Assembly (NCBI RefSeq): GCF_016597815.1
Contig: NZ_VCHA01000001.1
Coordinates: 558,001 to 622,000, forward strand
Direction: 5' to 3'
Length of the DNA stretch: 64,000 nucleotides
Source of the DNA: Marinobacter sp. DY40_1A1
Lineage (GTDB): Bacteria > Pseudomonadota > Gammaproteobacteria > Pseudomonadales > Oleiphilaceae
Shown here: in pieces, positions 32,515-40,487 of the stretch
How the letters are laid out: every line of letters starts with the position of its first letter
Numbering within the stretch: the stretch's first letter is position 1
The notes under the pieces: generated by a model
The model's input: only the letters and a program-made list of their open reading frames with translations
What the model was told of the DNA's origin: nothing
Databases searched by the model: none
Program-made: the position numbers and the translations under genes

Positions 32515-33399
32515 ATGAAAACCCCTGTGTCTTTTCTTGAGCCGTTCAATCTGCGTTCGTTTTCCTTCCATGTGCTGTTAATTGCATCGATGTTGTCTGT
32601 ATCCGGGTGCACTATTTACCAGTCTATCGGGAAAAGCACCGGGTCGTTTTTGCACCCGGTGTCTGGCCATGATTTCGTGCATATTGATAACGACGACTGG
32701 GATCGCAAGCACGCCGTATTGTATTTTTATCGTACTCACTCCGAATGGGCCGACGATGAAATTGAAGCCCCCAGTGTTTACGTTGACGATTCACACTATT
32801 TTAATATCCGAAACGATAGCTATACCTGGCTGGTGGTCAGCCCCGGTGAGCGCCATGTTGCCATGCGCAGGCCGCTACTGGGGCTGGAGGGGCTAAACTC
32901 GTTCAGTCTTAGCCTGATTGCCGATGCCACATTTACTGTCGAGCCGGGCGGTATTTATTATTTGCGGTACAACGAACTCTCTGAGCCCACGCAGGCCCAT
33001 CCCGAACTGGATCCTGAGCACCCACTTGCCCAGGGTGACCTTCGCCTGGTTACACGGGAATACGCGATGCAGGAGGGGGAAATAGTCTCGACTCGTTTCC
33101 TGAATAGTGATTTGCTGGCGCCTAACCACGCGGCAGCATCTATTGTGGAAGACAATGAAGATGCCGACTACGAGCGGCGCATGGCGCTTTTGGAAGAAGA
33201 GCGTGAGCTGGAGTTGGAGCGGCTGGAGCGTGAAGGGCTTTATAAGCCAGCGCCCTGGTACTGGCCGTTTGGTGGTGCACCATCGGTTCCGTTGGAGTCA
33301 GACCAGAAGATGGAGCAGTTGGAGCAGGAGTACGCCCAACTGGAGTTGGAGCGCAAACGTCGTAAGGAGGAAAATTCCAGTGGTTGGTGGTTTTTCTAG
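32515..33399 (+). CDS. Lipoprotein with a DUF2846-like domain
   Basis: This 294-residue protein has a lipoprotein signal: a hydrophobic stretch at about 18-30 and the lipobox LSVSGC with Cys32. Residues about 65-170 (YFYRTHSEW, then VYVDDSHYFNI, then VSPGERHVAMRR) resemble the DUF2846 domain of envelope lipoproteins of unknown function. The C-terminal about 80 residues form a highly charged helix (EEERELELERLEREG and similar) interrupted by a Pro/Trp-rich segment. The function is not known. It precedes the tRNA cluster, whose promoter begins 17 nt after the stop. Confidence 0.7.
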   Translation: MKTPVSFLEPFNLRSFSFHVLLIASMLSVSGCTIYQSIGKSTGSFLHPVSGHDFVHIDNDDWDRKHAVLYFYRTHSEWADDEIEAPSVYVDDSHYFNIRNDSYTWLVVSPGERHVAMRRPLLGLEGLNSFSLSLIADATFTVEPGGIYYLRYNELSEPTQAHPELDPEHPLAQGDLRLVTREYAMQEGEIVSTRFLNSDLLAPNHAAASIVEDNEDADYERRMALLEEERELELERLEREGLYKPAPWYWPFGGAPSVPLESDQKMEQLEQEYAQLELERKRRKEENSSGWWFF

Positions 33400-33416
33400 G
33401 GTTTCCGGAAAAAGAT

Positions 33417-33444
33417 TTGACACCGCCGAACAAATGCTTAAAAT
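33417..33444 (+). promoter_or_regulatory. Promoter of the tRNA-Val/Asp/Val cluster
   Basis: TTGACA and TAAAAT are separated by 16 nt and followed by a GC-rich discriminator (GCGCC), as in stringently controlled stable RNA promoters. It lies about 85 nt before the first tRNA. Confidence 0.75.
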
Positions 33445-33530
33445 GCGCCTCTCACTTGGTTGAGCAATGAAGTCTGTTCGCAGGCAATATCATCAAATTC
33501 AAGTGAGTGCCTTTGAAAGGTGACTGAAGT

Positions 33531-33606
33531 GGGTGGTTAGCTCAGCTGGGAGAGCATCGCCCTTACAAGGCGAGGGTCACTGGTTCGATCCCAGTACCAC
33601 CCACCA
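33531..33606 (+). tRNA. tRNA-Val (anticodon TAC)
   Basis: This is a 76-nt cloverleaf with acceptor GGGTGGT/ACCACCC, anticodon loop CTTACAA and an encoded CCA end. Its sequence is identical to the copy at 33761-33836. Confidence 0.97.
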
Positions 33607-33675
33607 CTTTCTTTCAAGGCAAGTATCGGGCTCTTGAGTTCGGTACACGATTCAGGCTTAATGCCGGATCAATGC

Positions 33676-33752
33676 GGAGCGGTAGTTCAGTTGGTTAGAA
33701 TACCGGCCTGTCACGCCGGGGGTCGCGGGTTCGAGTCCCGTCCGCTCCGCCA
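33676..33752 (+). tRNA. tRNA-Asp (anticodon GTC)
   Basis: This is a 77-nt cloverleaf with acceptor GGAGCGG/CCGCTCC, anticodon loop CTGTCAC and an encoded CCA end. It lies between the two tRNA-Val copies in one transcript. Confidence 0.97.
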
Positions 33753-33760
33753 CTCTTTCT

Positions 33761-33836
33761 GGGTGGTTAGCTCAGCTGGGAGAGCATCGCCCTTACAAGG
33801 CGAGGGTCACTGGTTCGATCCCAGTACCACCCACCA
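33761..33836 (+). tRNA. tRNA-Val (anticodon TAC), second copy
   Basis: This 76-nt gene is identical to the tRNA-Val at 33531-33606, starts 8 nt after tRNA-Asp and has CCA encoded. A terminator follows immediately. Confidence 0.97.
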
Positions 33837-33842
33837 GATACT

Positions 33843-33878
33843 AAAAAGGGCAAGTCCAATGGACTTGCCCTTTTTTTT
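33843..33878. terminator. Bidirectional terminator, tRNA cluster / FabG-like gene
   Basis: GGGCAAGTCC and GGACTTGCCC pair around AAT, with an A-run of five on the left and a T-run of eight on the right. It ends the tRNA transcript and the convergent FabG-like gene, whose stop codon overlaps its edge. Confidence 0.93.
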
Positions 33879-35283
33879 ACTTCCCGATCAGTGATTGACC
33901 GCACACCCGAACAACGTTCCCGTTCACACCACCAGATGCAGGGCTGCAGTACCAGGCAATGGTTTCAGCTACGTCGACAGGCTGACCGCCTTGAGAAAGG
34001 CTGTTCATGCGCCGACCGGCTTCGCGCAGGGTCATAGGCATGGCGGCTGTCATCTGGGTTTCAATGAACCCAGGAGCGACCACGTTGATGGTGACCCCGT
34101 TCTTTACCTGCTTTGCCATGGCCTCCACATAGCCAATCACGCCGGATTTCGCAGCTGAATAGTTTGTCTGCCCAAAGTTCCCTGCAATGCCGCTGATAGA
34201 CGAGATGCAAACAATACGGCCATTTTCTTTAAGCAGGTCGCGGCCCATGAGTTCGTCGTTGATATGTTCTTCAGCTGTCAGGTTAACGTCGATGGTCATG
34301 TCCCAGAAGTGTTCAGGCATATTCCCCAGAGTCTTGTCACGGGTGATGCCGGCGTTGTGAATAACCAGATCTACGCCACCAAAGTGCTTCTCAATAAAGT
34401 TTGCGATTTTTGCCGGAGCATCTGCCGCGGTGATGTCGCAGGCCAGAGCTTTGCCCTTGATGGCGTTGGTAACTTTTTCGAGCTCTTCCATCGCGGGCTC
34501 AATGTCCAGCCCGATCACCGTGGCGCCATCCCGGGACAGGGTCTGTGCAATAGATGCGCCAATACCCCTTGAAGCGCCCGTTACCAGTGCAACTTTGCCG
34601 GCCAGTGGCGCAACCGGGTTTGTAGTGGGCGTGCCGGTGGTTTTGCCGATACGAACTACCTGACCAGAAACATACGCGGACCGTGCAGACAGGAAGAATC
34701 GCAGGCTGGATTCCAGTTGCTTTTCGGCATTGGGTGCAATCCAGAGCAAGTTGGCGGTGGCGCCTTTCTTGCCGATTTCTTTACCTACGGCGCGAGTGAA
34801 GCCTTCCAGGGCTTGCTGTGCTGCAGCCTGAGGTGCTTTGCGGCAAGTTGCAGGGTCTTGGCCTATGACAACAACCCGTGCATTGGCGGCAAGCTTTTTG
34901 ATGGTGGGGTGGAAAAAATCGTAAAGAGCGCGAAGGTCGTCAGGACCTTTCAGGCCAGTGGCGTCGAATACCAGTGCCGAGAATTTTGTTGTGTTTTCTG
35001 AAGCCAGATCCAGAGCCTTGGCTTTATTGCCAGCTTTGGATGAATCTTCCAGTGACACTTTGCCGCTGGCATGGTGCAGTGTGGCTGCACTGGCACCCAG
35101 CACGCCGCCAATGACCGCTATGGCTTTGCCGCCGTTGCCTGCGCCAACCAGCACGTCACCTTCAATAAACGGCTGATCTGCGCGCTTGAGGCGCTTCAGT
35201 GGCACAGGTGATGGCAGGCCAAGGGTTTGTGCGGCAGTTTTGCCTACGGGTGTGTTTACGAGTTTGAGATAGATGTCAGACAT
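33877..35283 (-). CDS. Two-domain 3-oxoacyl-ACP reductase (FabG4-like SDR)
   Basis: This 468-residue protein has a degenerate N-terminal Rossmann-like domain (about 1-215) and a full C-terminal SDR domain. TGASRGIG is at 235-242, a HNAG motif near 309-312, and the catalytic Y375-x-x-x-K379 lies in TNYSAAKSG. Such high-molecular-weight FabG proteins (FabG4 type) reduce 3-oxoacyl thioesters and often accept CoA substrates. The gene is divergent from a thiolase, which fits a role in fatty acyl-CoA turnover or polyester precursor metabolism. The start giving MSDIYLKLVNTPVGK is preferred to an upstream in-frame ATG. Confidence 0.88.
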   Translation of the reverse strand: MSDIYLKLVNTPVGKTAAQTLGLPSPVPLKRLKRADQPFIEGDVLVGAGNGGKAIAVIGGVLGASAATLHHASGKVSLEDSSKAGNKAKALDLASENTTKFSALVFDATGLKGPDDLRALYDFFHPTIKKLAANARVVVIGQDPATCRKAPQAAAQQALEGFTRAVGKEIGKKGATANLLWIAPNAEKQLESSLRFFLSARSAYVSGQVVRIGKTTGTPTTNPVAPLAGKVALVTGASRGIGASIAQTLSRDGATVIGLDIEPAMEELEKVTNAIKGKALACDITAADAPAKIANFIEKHFGGVDLVIHNAGITRDKTLGNMPEHFWDMTIDVNLTAEEHINDELMGRDLLKENGRIVCISSISGIAGNFGQTNYSAAKSGVIGYVEAMAKQVKNGVTINVVAPGFIETQMTAAMPMTLREAGRRMNSLSQGGQPVDVAETIAWYCSPASGGVNGNVVRVCGQSLIGK

Positions 35284-35596
35284 GGCTTCGTCCTTGCGTT
35301 GGTGAGATGTGTGGAGCATGTTGATGCACAGAGTAATGAATCCGCCAGCCATGTGATTGACTCAACGCTTGTACGGCATTGTCATGCCTGCCAATGAGAC
35401 AGCTGCAGTTAGCGCTAAACTGGCGTTCCTATATTGCTTATCTTGAGTGTAGGGGCATGAAGAAGGAGCCTTCCAAAACACGCTGTGAATACGTCCGTGT
35501 TCGCTCGGCTCCGCCATCCCTGGCTCCGCACGGTTTTGGAAGGCTCCTTCTTCATGCCCTCTTACTCCGGAACTAAATTAACGAAAGGATAGCATC
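35284..35596. other. Divergent intergenic region with repeat copy 5
   Basis: This 313-nt spacer between the FabG4-like gene (minus) and the thiolase gene (plus) holds no gene. Its right half is long hairpin repeat copy 5. No known regulator site was recognised. Confidence 0.6.
35453..35559 (+). repeat. Long hairpin repeat, copy 5
   Basis: Perfect 27-bp arms (35453-35479 and 35533-35559) enclose a 53-nt loop. The loop is closest to that of copy 3, sharing ACGCTGTGAATAC and GGCTCCGCCATCC. The arms end with TTCCAAAAC at the loop, as in copy 3. It ends 37 nt before the thiolase start codon, so it would form a large structure in the 5' leader of that transcript if the promoter lies upstream of it. 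Confidence 0.9.
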
Positions 35597-36934
35597 ATGG
35601 CACAGGCTCAAAAGTCCAACCAGAAGAAACCAGCAGCGGCTAAAGCCGCAGAAAAGGGCGCGAACGGCGTTCGTCGCGTCGCGATTCTTGGCGGCAACCG
35701 GGTTCCTTTTGCTCGCTCTAACACTGTTTACAGCAAGATCAGCAATCAGGAGCTGTTGACGTCTGCCCTGCGCGGTCTGGTGGACCGCTTCGACCTTCAG
35801 GGCAAGCGCCTTGGTGAGGTTGTAGCAGGTGCTGTTATGAAGCACTCCCGGGACTTCAACCTGACCCGGGAAGCGACACTTAGCTGTGGGCTTGCACCGG
35901 AAACACCGGCTTATGATATTCAACAGGCCTGTGGCACAGGTTTGGAATCGGCCATTCTTGTGGCTAACAAAATCGCTCTCGGCCAGATTGAGTGTGGTAT
36001 TGCAGGTGGTACCGATACAACCTCTGATGCGCCTATTGGTGTAAGTGAAGGCCTGCGGGAAATTCTGCTGGACCTGAACCGTGCCAAGACTAACGGTGAC
36101 AGGTTGAAGATTCTCAGCCGCATACGCCCCAGCCACCTGAAGCCGGATATCCCGCAAAATGGCGAGCCCCGCACAGGCATGTCCATGGGTGCCCACGCCC
36201 AGGTTACGGCTCATGAATGGTCAATCCCAAGGGATGAGCAGGATTTGCTGGCATGGGAAAGTCATCAGAAGCTGCTCAAAGCCTATGAAGAAGGCTTCTT
36301 TGATGATCTGATGACGCCGCTTGCGGGTCTTGAGAGAGACAATATCCTGCGCCCGGACACCACGCTGGAAAAGCTGGCAACTCTTAAGCCGGCATTCGAT
36401 CGCGAGAATGGCACCCTGACCGCTGCGAATAGCACGGCTTTAACGGACGGCGCTTCCTGCGTGCTTCTGGCCAGCGAGGAGTGGGCGAAAGCCAACAACT
36501 TTGAAGTAAAGGCCTGGCTGACGTTCTCTGAGGTGGCCGCCGTTGACTTTGTGGACAAAAAAGAAGGCTTGCTGATGGCTCCGGCATACGCCGTGCCCCG
36601 GCTTCTAGAAAAAGCAGGTATTACGCTGCAGGATTTTGACTTCTACGAAATCCACGAAGCCTTTGCCGCTCAGGTTCTTTCAACCCTCAAGGCGTGGGAA
36701 GATCCTGCGTTTTGTAAAGACAAGCTAGGCTTGGATAAGCCTCTGGGCAGCATCGACCGCGCTAAACTGAACGTGAAAGGCAGCAGCCTCGCCACTGGCC
36801 ACCCATTTGCCGCCACGGGTGGACGCATTGTGGCTACGCTCGCCAAGATTCTGGAAGAGAAAGGCAGTGGCCGGGGGCTGATTTCAATCTGCGCAGCCGG
36901 TGGTCAGGGCGTAACGGCCATTCTGGAGCGATAA
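35597..36934 (+). CDS. Acetyl-CoA C-acyltransferase (thiolase)
   Basis: This 445-residue thiolase forms or cleaves 3-oxoacyl-CoA with CoA. The nucleophilic Cys112 lies in QQACGTGLESA. The C-terminal active-site region has EIHEAFAAQ, GHPFAATGGR and SICAAGGQG, which contains the second catalytic cysteine. It has an N-terminal extension rich in Ala, Lys and Gln (about residues 1-24) not needed for the fold. Its length and motifs resemble FadI-like thiolases. The gene is divergent from the FabG4-like reductase, suggesting joint function in acyl-CoA metabolism. AAAGGA precedes the ATG. Confidence 0.9.
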   Translation: MAQAQKSNQKKPAAAKAAEKGANGVRRVAILGGNRVPFARSNTVYSKISNQELLTSALRGLVDRFDLQGKRLGEVVAGAVMKHSRDFNLTREATLSCGLAPETPAYDIQQACGTGLESAILVANKIALGQIECGIAGGTDTTSDAPIGVSEGLREILLDLNRAKTNGDRLKILSRIRPSHLKPDIPQNGEPRTGMSMGAHAQVTAHEWSIPRDEQDLLAWESHQKLLKAYEEGFFDDLMTPLAGLERDNILRPDTTLEKLATLKPAFDRENGTLTAANSTALTDGASCVLLASEEWAKANNFEVKAWLTFSEVAAVDFVDKKEGLLMAPAYAVPRLLEKAGITLQDFDFYEIHEAFAAQVLSTLKAWEDPAFCKDKLGLDKPLGSIDRAKLNVKGSSLATGHPFAATGGRIVATLAKILEEKGSGRGLISICAAGGQGVTAILER

Positions 36935-36958
36935 GTTGCCCGAAAGTCGGAATAGTCT

Positions 36959-36987
36959 TTGACAGACCGGCTTCGGCTCCGTAGTAT
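36959..36987 (+). promoter_or_regulatory. Promoter of the initiator tRNA gene
   Basis: TTGACA (36959-36964) and TAGTAT (36982-36987) are spaced by 17 nt. A GCGCGCC discriminator follows, typical of stringently controlled RNA promoters. The tRNA begins 38 nt later. Confidence 0.75.
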
Positions 36988-37025
36988 GCGCGCCACGGTG
37001 ATCGAGAGACCACCAACCAGTTTGA

Positions 37026-37102
<77 letters not shown>

Positions 37103-37105
37103 TAT

Positions 37106-37144
37106 AAAAAAGGCAGATCAGTTACTCACTGATCTGCCTTTTTT
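37106..37144. terminator. Bidirectional terminator, initiator tRNA / SQR gene
   Basis: AAGGCAGATCAG and CTGATCTGCCTT pair around a 7-nt loop, flanked by an A-run and a T-run. It serves the tRNA and the convergent SQR-like gene. Confidence 0.92.
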
Positions 37145-37182
37145 CGTTTTGACTCTTTGAATTACCCCTGCGGCGGTCCGCC

Positions 37183-38418
37183 TTAACGGGCTTTGTGTGC
37201 AATATCTCCCTCTCGACCTCTGAGCATGTAGTCAAAGTAAAACGGAGGCAGCGCACGCTTCTTCACTTGCCAGTAGAAGGCAGATTCTTTGAAGGGGCTC
37301 AGGGGCAGGGTGGGTGTTACCTTCCCGCCATACACAAACTCCGCAAGCATCACCTTTCCATAGCCTGTGACGATGGGGCAGGAGGTGTAGCCGTCGTAAC
37401 TTGCCTTCAGTTGCCCGTTCGCCAGTTGAGCCAGAATGTTGGTGGCCGCTACTGGCGACTGCTTGCGGACGGCAGCCGCTGTTTTTGACGTTGGCAACGA
37501 ACTGCAATCCCCCAGACTGAACACATTGGGAAAGCGCACATGCTGCAGTGAGTGCTGGTCTACATCTACCCAGCCATCGGCATTCGCCAGTGGGCTGGCT
37601 TTTACAAAGTCGGGGGCGCACTGTGGTGGCGTTACATGTAGTAGATCAAAGCGTTCTGTTATTTCCCGGGCTTCTCCCTCGCCATCGGTAAAGCGGAATG
37701 TGGCTTCTTTCGTGTCGCCATTCACAGCAACCAAATTGTGGTTCATCAAAAGACCGATGTTGTGCCTGCGAGCCACCTTTTCCAGGTGCGGGACAAAGTC
37801 CGGCACGCTGAAAAGGGCGCCGCCTGCGGCGTAAAACCTCAATTCACTCTGCCCGGCTATCTGATTTTTGCGGAAGTAGTCTGCGGCCAGATAAGCAATT
37901 TTTTGGGGTGCGCCGGCGCACTTGATTGGGGCCGGAGGTTGCGTGAAGAAGGCTTTGCCGCCACGGAACTGTTTGATGCATTGCCACGTGTATTCTGCCA
38001 CTGAGGGGGCATAGTTGCTGCATACGCCATTGTGCCCCAAAGTTTCCCGCAAGCCCTCTACTTTATCCCAGTCCAGCTTCAGGCCAAGCGTGACGACCAG
38101 AATGTCGTACCCAAAGGAGCGGCCATCATCAAGAATAATCCGGTTCTGTTCCGGTTGAAGCTCCTGTGCAGCAGCTCTTATCCAACGTGCGCCTTTCGGG
38201 AGGGTTTGCGCTTGGGGGCGAGCCGTTTTGGCCAGAGAATATGCACCGCCACCCACAAGTGTGAGAGCTGGTTGATAGTAGTGCACATCGCCTGGTTCAA
38301 CGATGGCGACATCCAGACCAGGGCGTTGTCGAAGCAGCGATGCGGCAACACTGGTGCCAGCAGCACCGGCGCCGATAATGACTACTTGGTGGGTGTGTAA
38401 AGATGCACTCTGTGACAT
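37183..38418 (-). CDS. sqr: Sulfide:quinone oxidoreductase-like flavoprotein
   Basis: This 411-residue FAD-dependent pyridine nucleotide-disulfide family protein has an N-terminal FAD motif, VVIIGAGAAGTSVAASLL. It keeps the pattern of type II/III sulfide:quinone oxidoreductases: HYYQPALTLVGGG near the N-terminus, a Cys in PIKCAGAPQKIAYLA and a second Cys in TSCPIVTGYGK near the C-terminus. SQR oxidises sulfide to sulfane sulfur and passes electrons to the quinone pool at the inner membrane. The start giving MSQSASLHTHQVVIIG is preferred. It is divergent from cysJI, whose product makes sulfide, across a 296-nt AT-rich spacer with operator-like repeats. Confidence 0.85.
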   Translation of the reverse strand: MSQSASLHTHQVVIIGAGAAGTSVAASLLRQRPGLDVAIVEPGDVHYYQPALTLVGGGAYSLAKTARPQAQTLPKGARWIRAAAQELQPEQNRIILDDGRSFGYDILVVTLGLKLDWDKVEGLRETLGHNGVCSNYAPSVAEYTWQCIKQFRGGKAFFTQPPAPIKCAGAPQKIAYLAADYFRKNQIAGQSELRFYAAGGALFSVPDFVPHLEKVARRHNIGLLMNHNLVAVNGDTKEATFRFTDGEGEAREITERFDLLHVTPPQCAPDFVKASPLANADGWVDVDQHSLQHVRFPNVFSLGDCSSLPTSKTAAAVRKQSPVAATNILAQLANGQLKASYDGYTSCPIVTGYGKVMLAEFVYGGKVTPTLPLSPFKESAFYWQVKKRALPPFYFDYMLRGREGDIAHKAR

Positions 38419-38578
38419 TGCTGATACTCCTTGAGGGAGCCTGCTGAGAAGCCCCTTGTGCATGAGAAAAGTGGTATCAGCTTAAAAGTATTTCGATATT
38501 CTATGAAATGATTAAGGTCATTTCGGTTAGAGCTATTTTGCATATCTTTAATGTATATAAAAAACAGCTAATTAGCCC

Positions 38579-38597
38579 ATATATCGAATATATCGAT
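38579..38597. promoter_or_regulatory. Tandem ATATATCGA repeat with inverted repeat
   Basis: ATATATCGA occurs twice in direct succession (38579-38587 and 38588-38596). The overlap contains ATCGA-ATATA-TCGAT, an inverted repeat (38583-38597). It lies in the AT-rich SQR/cysJ spacer and looks like an operator, for example for an ArsR-type sulfur sensor. No regulator gene is nearby, and this role is inferred. Confidence 0.4.
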
Positions 38598-38653
38598 TTG
38601 TTTGTCCTGTCTATTTCATTTTGTCGCTTATTTAGTGATTCCTAGAGTAGTGG

Positions 38654-38680
38654 CGGTTTCAACAGGTTTGGTTGAAACCG
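38654..38680. promoter_or_regulatory. Perfect 10-bp inverted repeat before cysJ
   Basis: CGGTTTCAAC and GTTGAAACCG flank a 7-nt centre, 34 nt before the cysJ start. No T-run follows and no gene precedes it on this strand, so an operator or leader hairpin is more likely than a terminator. Confidence 0.5.
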
Positions 38681-38714
38681 GTAATTTATTTACGGCCCAC
38701 ACGGATCATCCAAC

Positions 38715-40487
38715 ATGACGACAGATCTGAAATCATCTCCCCTCTCTGCGAATCAGCAGGCGCGGTTGGCAGAGCTTCTTGACGGCATAGGTGAAGGTCA
38801 GCTTTTCTGGCTGGCTGGATTTCTGGCCGGGAAGTGCTCGGGTGGCTCCGCAAACGCGCCCGTGTCTGCAACCCCTGAACTGACCGTTTTATTCGGCTCG
38901 CAAACCGGTAATGCAGAGGAGCTTGCACAGCGACTGGCCGCCCGTGCTTTGGACAGAGGCGTATCCGCCAAAGCGATAGATATGGCTGACTACAAGCCCA
39001 AGCAATTGAAGAATGAACAGTACCTGGCGGTGCTGGCATCTACCCATGGGGAGGGCGATCCACCAGACAATGCGTTGGATTTGCATGAGTTTCTGCATGG
39101 TAAAAAAGCGCCGAAGCTGGATGGCCTCCGCTACAGTGTTCTGTCGTTGGGAGATTCCAGTTACGAGCATTTTTGCAAAACCGGTCAGGATTTCGATAAC
39201 AAGCTTGCGGCTCTGGGCGCAACGGCTTTGGCTGAGCGTGTGGATTGCGATGTGGATTATGAGGATCAAGCTGAAGATTGGATCAACCGGGTACTGGAAA
39301 CCATTGCCAGTGAGGCAGGAGCGAGTCAGCCTGCGGCTAATAGCCCGATTGCGGCAGCGCAGCGACCAATCTCGACCTTTAGCCGGAAGAATCCTTATCC
39401 GGCGACTATTCTCACCAATCAATTACTCAGTGGCCGAGGTTCCGATAAGGAGGTGAGGCACATTGAGTTGTCACTGGAGGATTCCGGGCTTGTTTATAAA
39501 CCCGGTGATGCGGTGGGTGTATACCCGGAAAACAACCCCGCCCTGGTTAACAATTTGTTGAGTGCCTTGGGCTTTGATGGTGAGCAGCGTGTGTTCGTGG
39601 AGGAGAGCGATATTCCGCTGCGGGAGGCCCTGGCTTTCTACCGGGAAATCACCCTGCTTACACCGCCGCTAATGAAGCATTGGGCAGATCGGGTGGAGAG
39701 TGATGCGCTAAAGGCTTTGGTGGCAGATAGGGCTGAAATGAAGGCGTGGACAGAAGGGCGTGACCTTCTGGATCTGGTTCAAGCTTGGCCCATAGCCGGA
39801 CTTGAACCACAAACGCTGGTTGACCTGTTGCGCAAGCTGCCCCCAAGGCTCTACTCCATCAGTTCCAGCCAAGCCGCCGTGGAAGATGAAGTACATATCA
39901 CCGTGGCCGCCGTGCGCTATGCCAGCCATGGTCGAAATCGTGAGGGTGTTGCATCTGTCTGGCTATCTGAGCGGATGAGTGAAGGCGCCAAGCTACGAGT
40001 CTATATCGATCCCAACACGAAGTTTGCCCTGCCGGATGACAGCAAGCCGGTGATCATGATTGGCCCGGGCACCGGCGTAGCGCCCTTCCGTGCCTTCCTG
40101 CAGGAGCGGGAAGAACGGGAGGCGGAAGGTGAAAACTGGTTGTTCTTTGGTGATCGTCGGTTTCGCAGTGATTTTCTCTACCAATCGGAATGGCTCAAGT
40201 GGCGACGTGATGGCCTGCTTACAAGGCTGGATGTGGCTTTCTCCCGGGATCAGGCTGAAAAACGCTATGTGCAACATTGCCTGAAGGAAAACAGCGCCGA
40301 GGTATGGGCCTGGCTGCAGCGCGGCGCCAGTCTGTATGTGTGCGGCGATGCCGACAAAATGGCCCCGGATGTGCACCAGGTATTGCTGGATATTGCCAGT
40401 GAGCAGGGAGGGCTGAATCCGAAGCAGGCTGAGGATTACCTGCGCCAGTTAAACCGGGATAAACGTTACCAGCGGGATGTGTACTGA
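38715..40487 (+). CDS. cysJ: Sulfite reductase (NADPH) flavoprotein alpha subunit
   Basis: This 590-residue flavoprotein passes electrons from NADPH via FAD and FMN to the CysI hemoprotein in assimilatory sulfate reduction. The flavodoxin domain (about 55-195) starts VLFGSQTGNAEELAQRLA. An FNR-like FAD domain follows (RLYSISSSQAAVEDEVHIT). The NADPH domain has IMIGPGTGVAPFRAFLQER and the conserved C-terminal RYQRDVY. The stop codon overlaps the cysI start (TGATG at 40485-40489), showing translational coupling. The gene is divergent from the SQR-like gene. Confidence 0.96.
   Translation: MTTDLKSSPLSANQQARLAELLDGIGEGQLFWLAGFLAGKCSGGSANAPVSATPELTVLFGSQTGNAEELAQRLAARALDRGVSAKAIDMADYKPKQLKNEQYLAVLASTHGEGDPPDNALDLHEFLHGKKAPKLDGLRYSVLSLGDSSYEHFCKTGQDFDNKLAALGATALAERVDCDVDYEDQAEDWINRVLETIASEAGASQPAANSPIAAAQRPISTFSRKNPYPATILTNQLLSGRGSDKEVRHIELSLEDSGLVYKPGDAVGVYPENNPALVNNLLSALGFDGEQRVFVEESDIPLREALAFYREITLLTPPLMKHWADRVESDALKALVADRAEMKAWTEGRDLLDLVQAWPIAGLEPQTLVDLLRKLPPRLYSISSSQAAVEDEVHITVAAVRYASHGRNREGVASVWLSERMSEGAKLRVYIDPNTKFALPDDSKPVIMIGPGTGVAPFRAFLQEREEREAEGENWLFFGDRRFRSDFLYQSEWLKWRRDGLLTRLDVAFSRDQAEKRYVQHCLKENSAEVWAWLQRGASLYVCGDADKMAPDVHQVLLDIASEQGGLNPKQAEDYLRQLNRDKRYQRDVY

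Noticed and set aside
33531..33836. The tRNA cluster as an integration site of a genomic island
   Set aside because: There is no integrase, no direct repeat of a tRNA 3' end and no foreign-looking genes; the two identical tRNA-Val genes are both complete.
38654..38680. The 10-bp inverted repeat before cysJ as a terminator
   Set aside because: No gene precedes it on the plus strand and no T-run follows on either strand.
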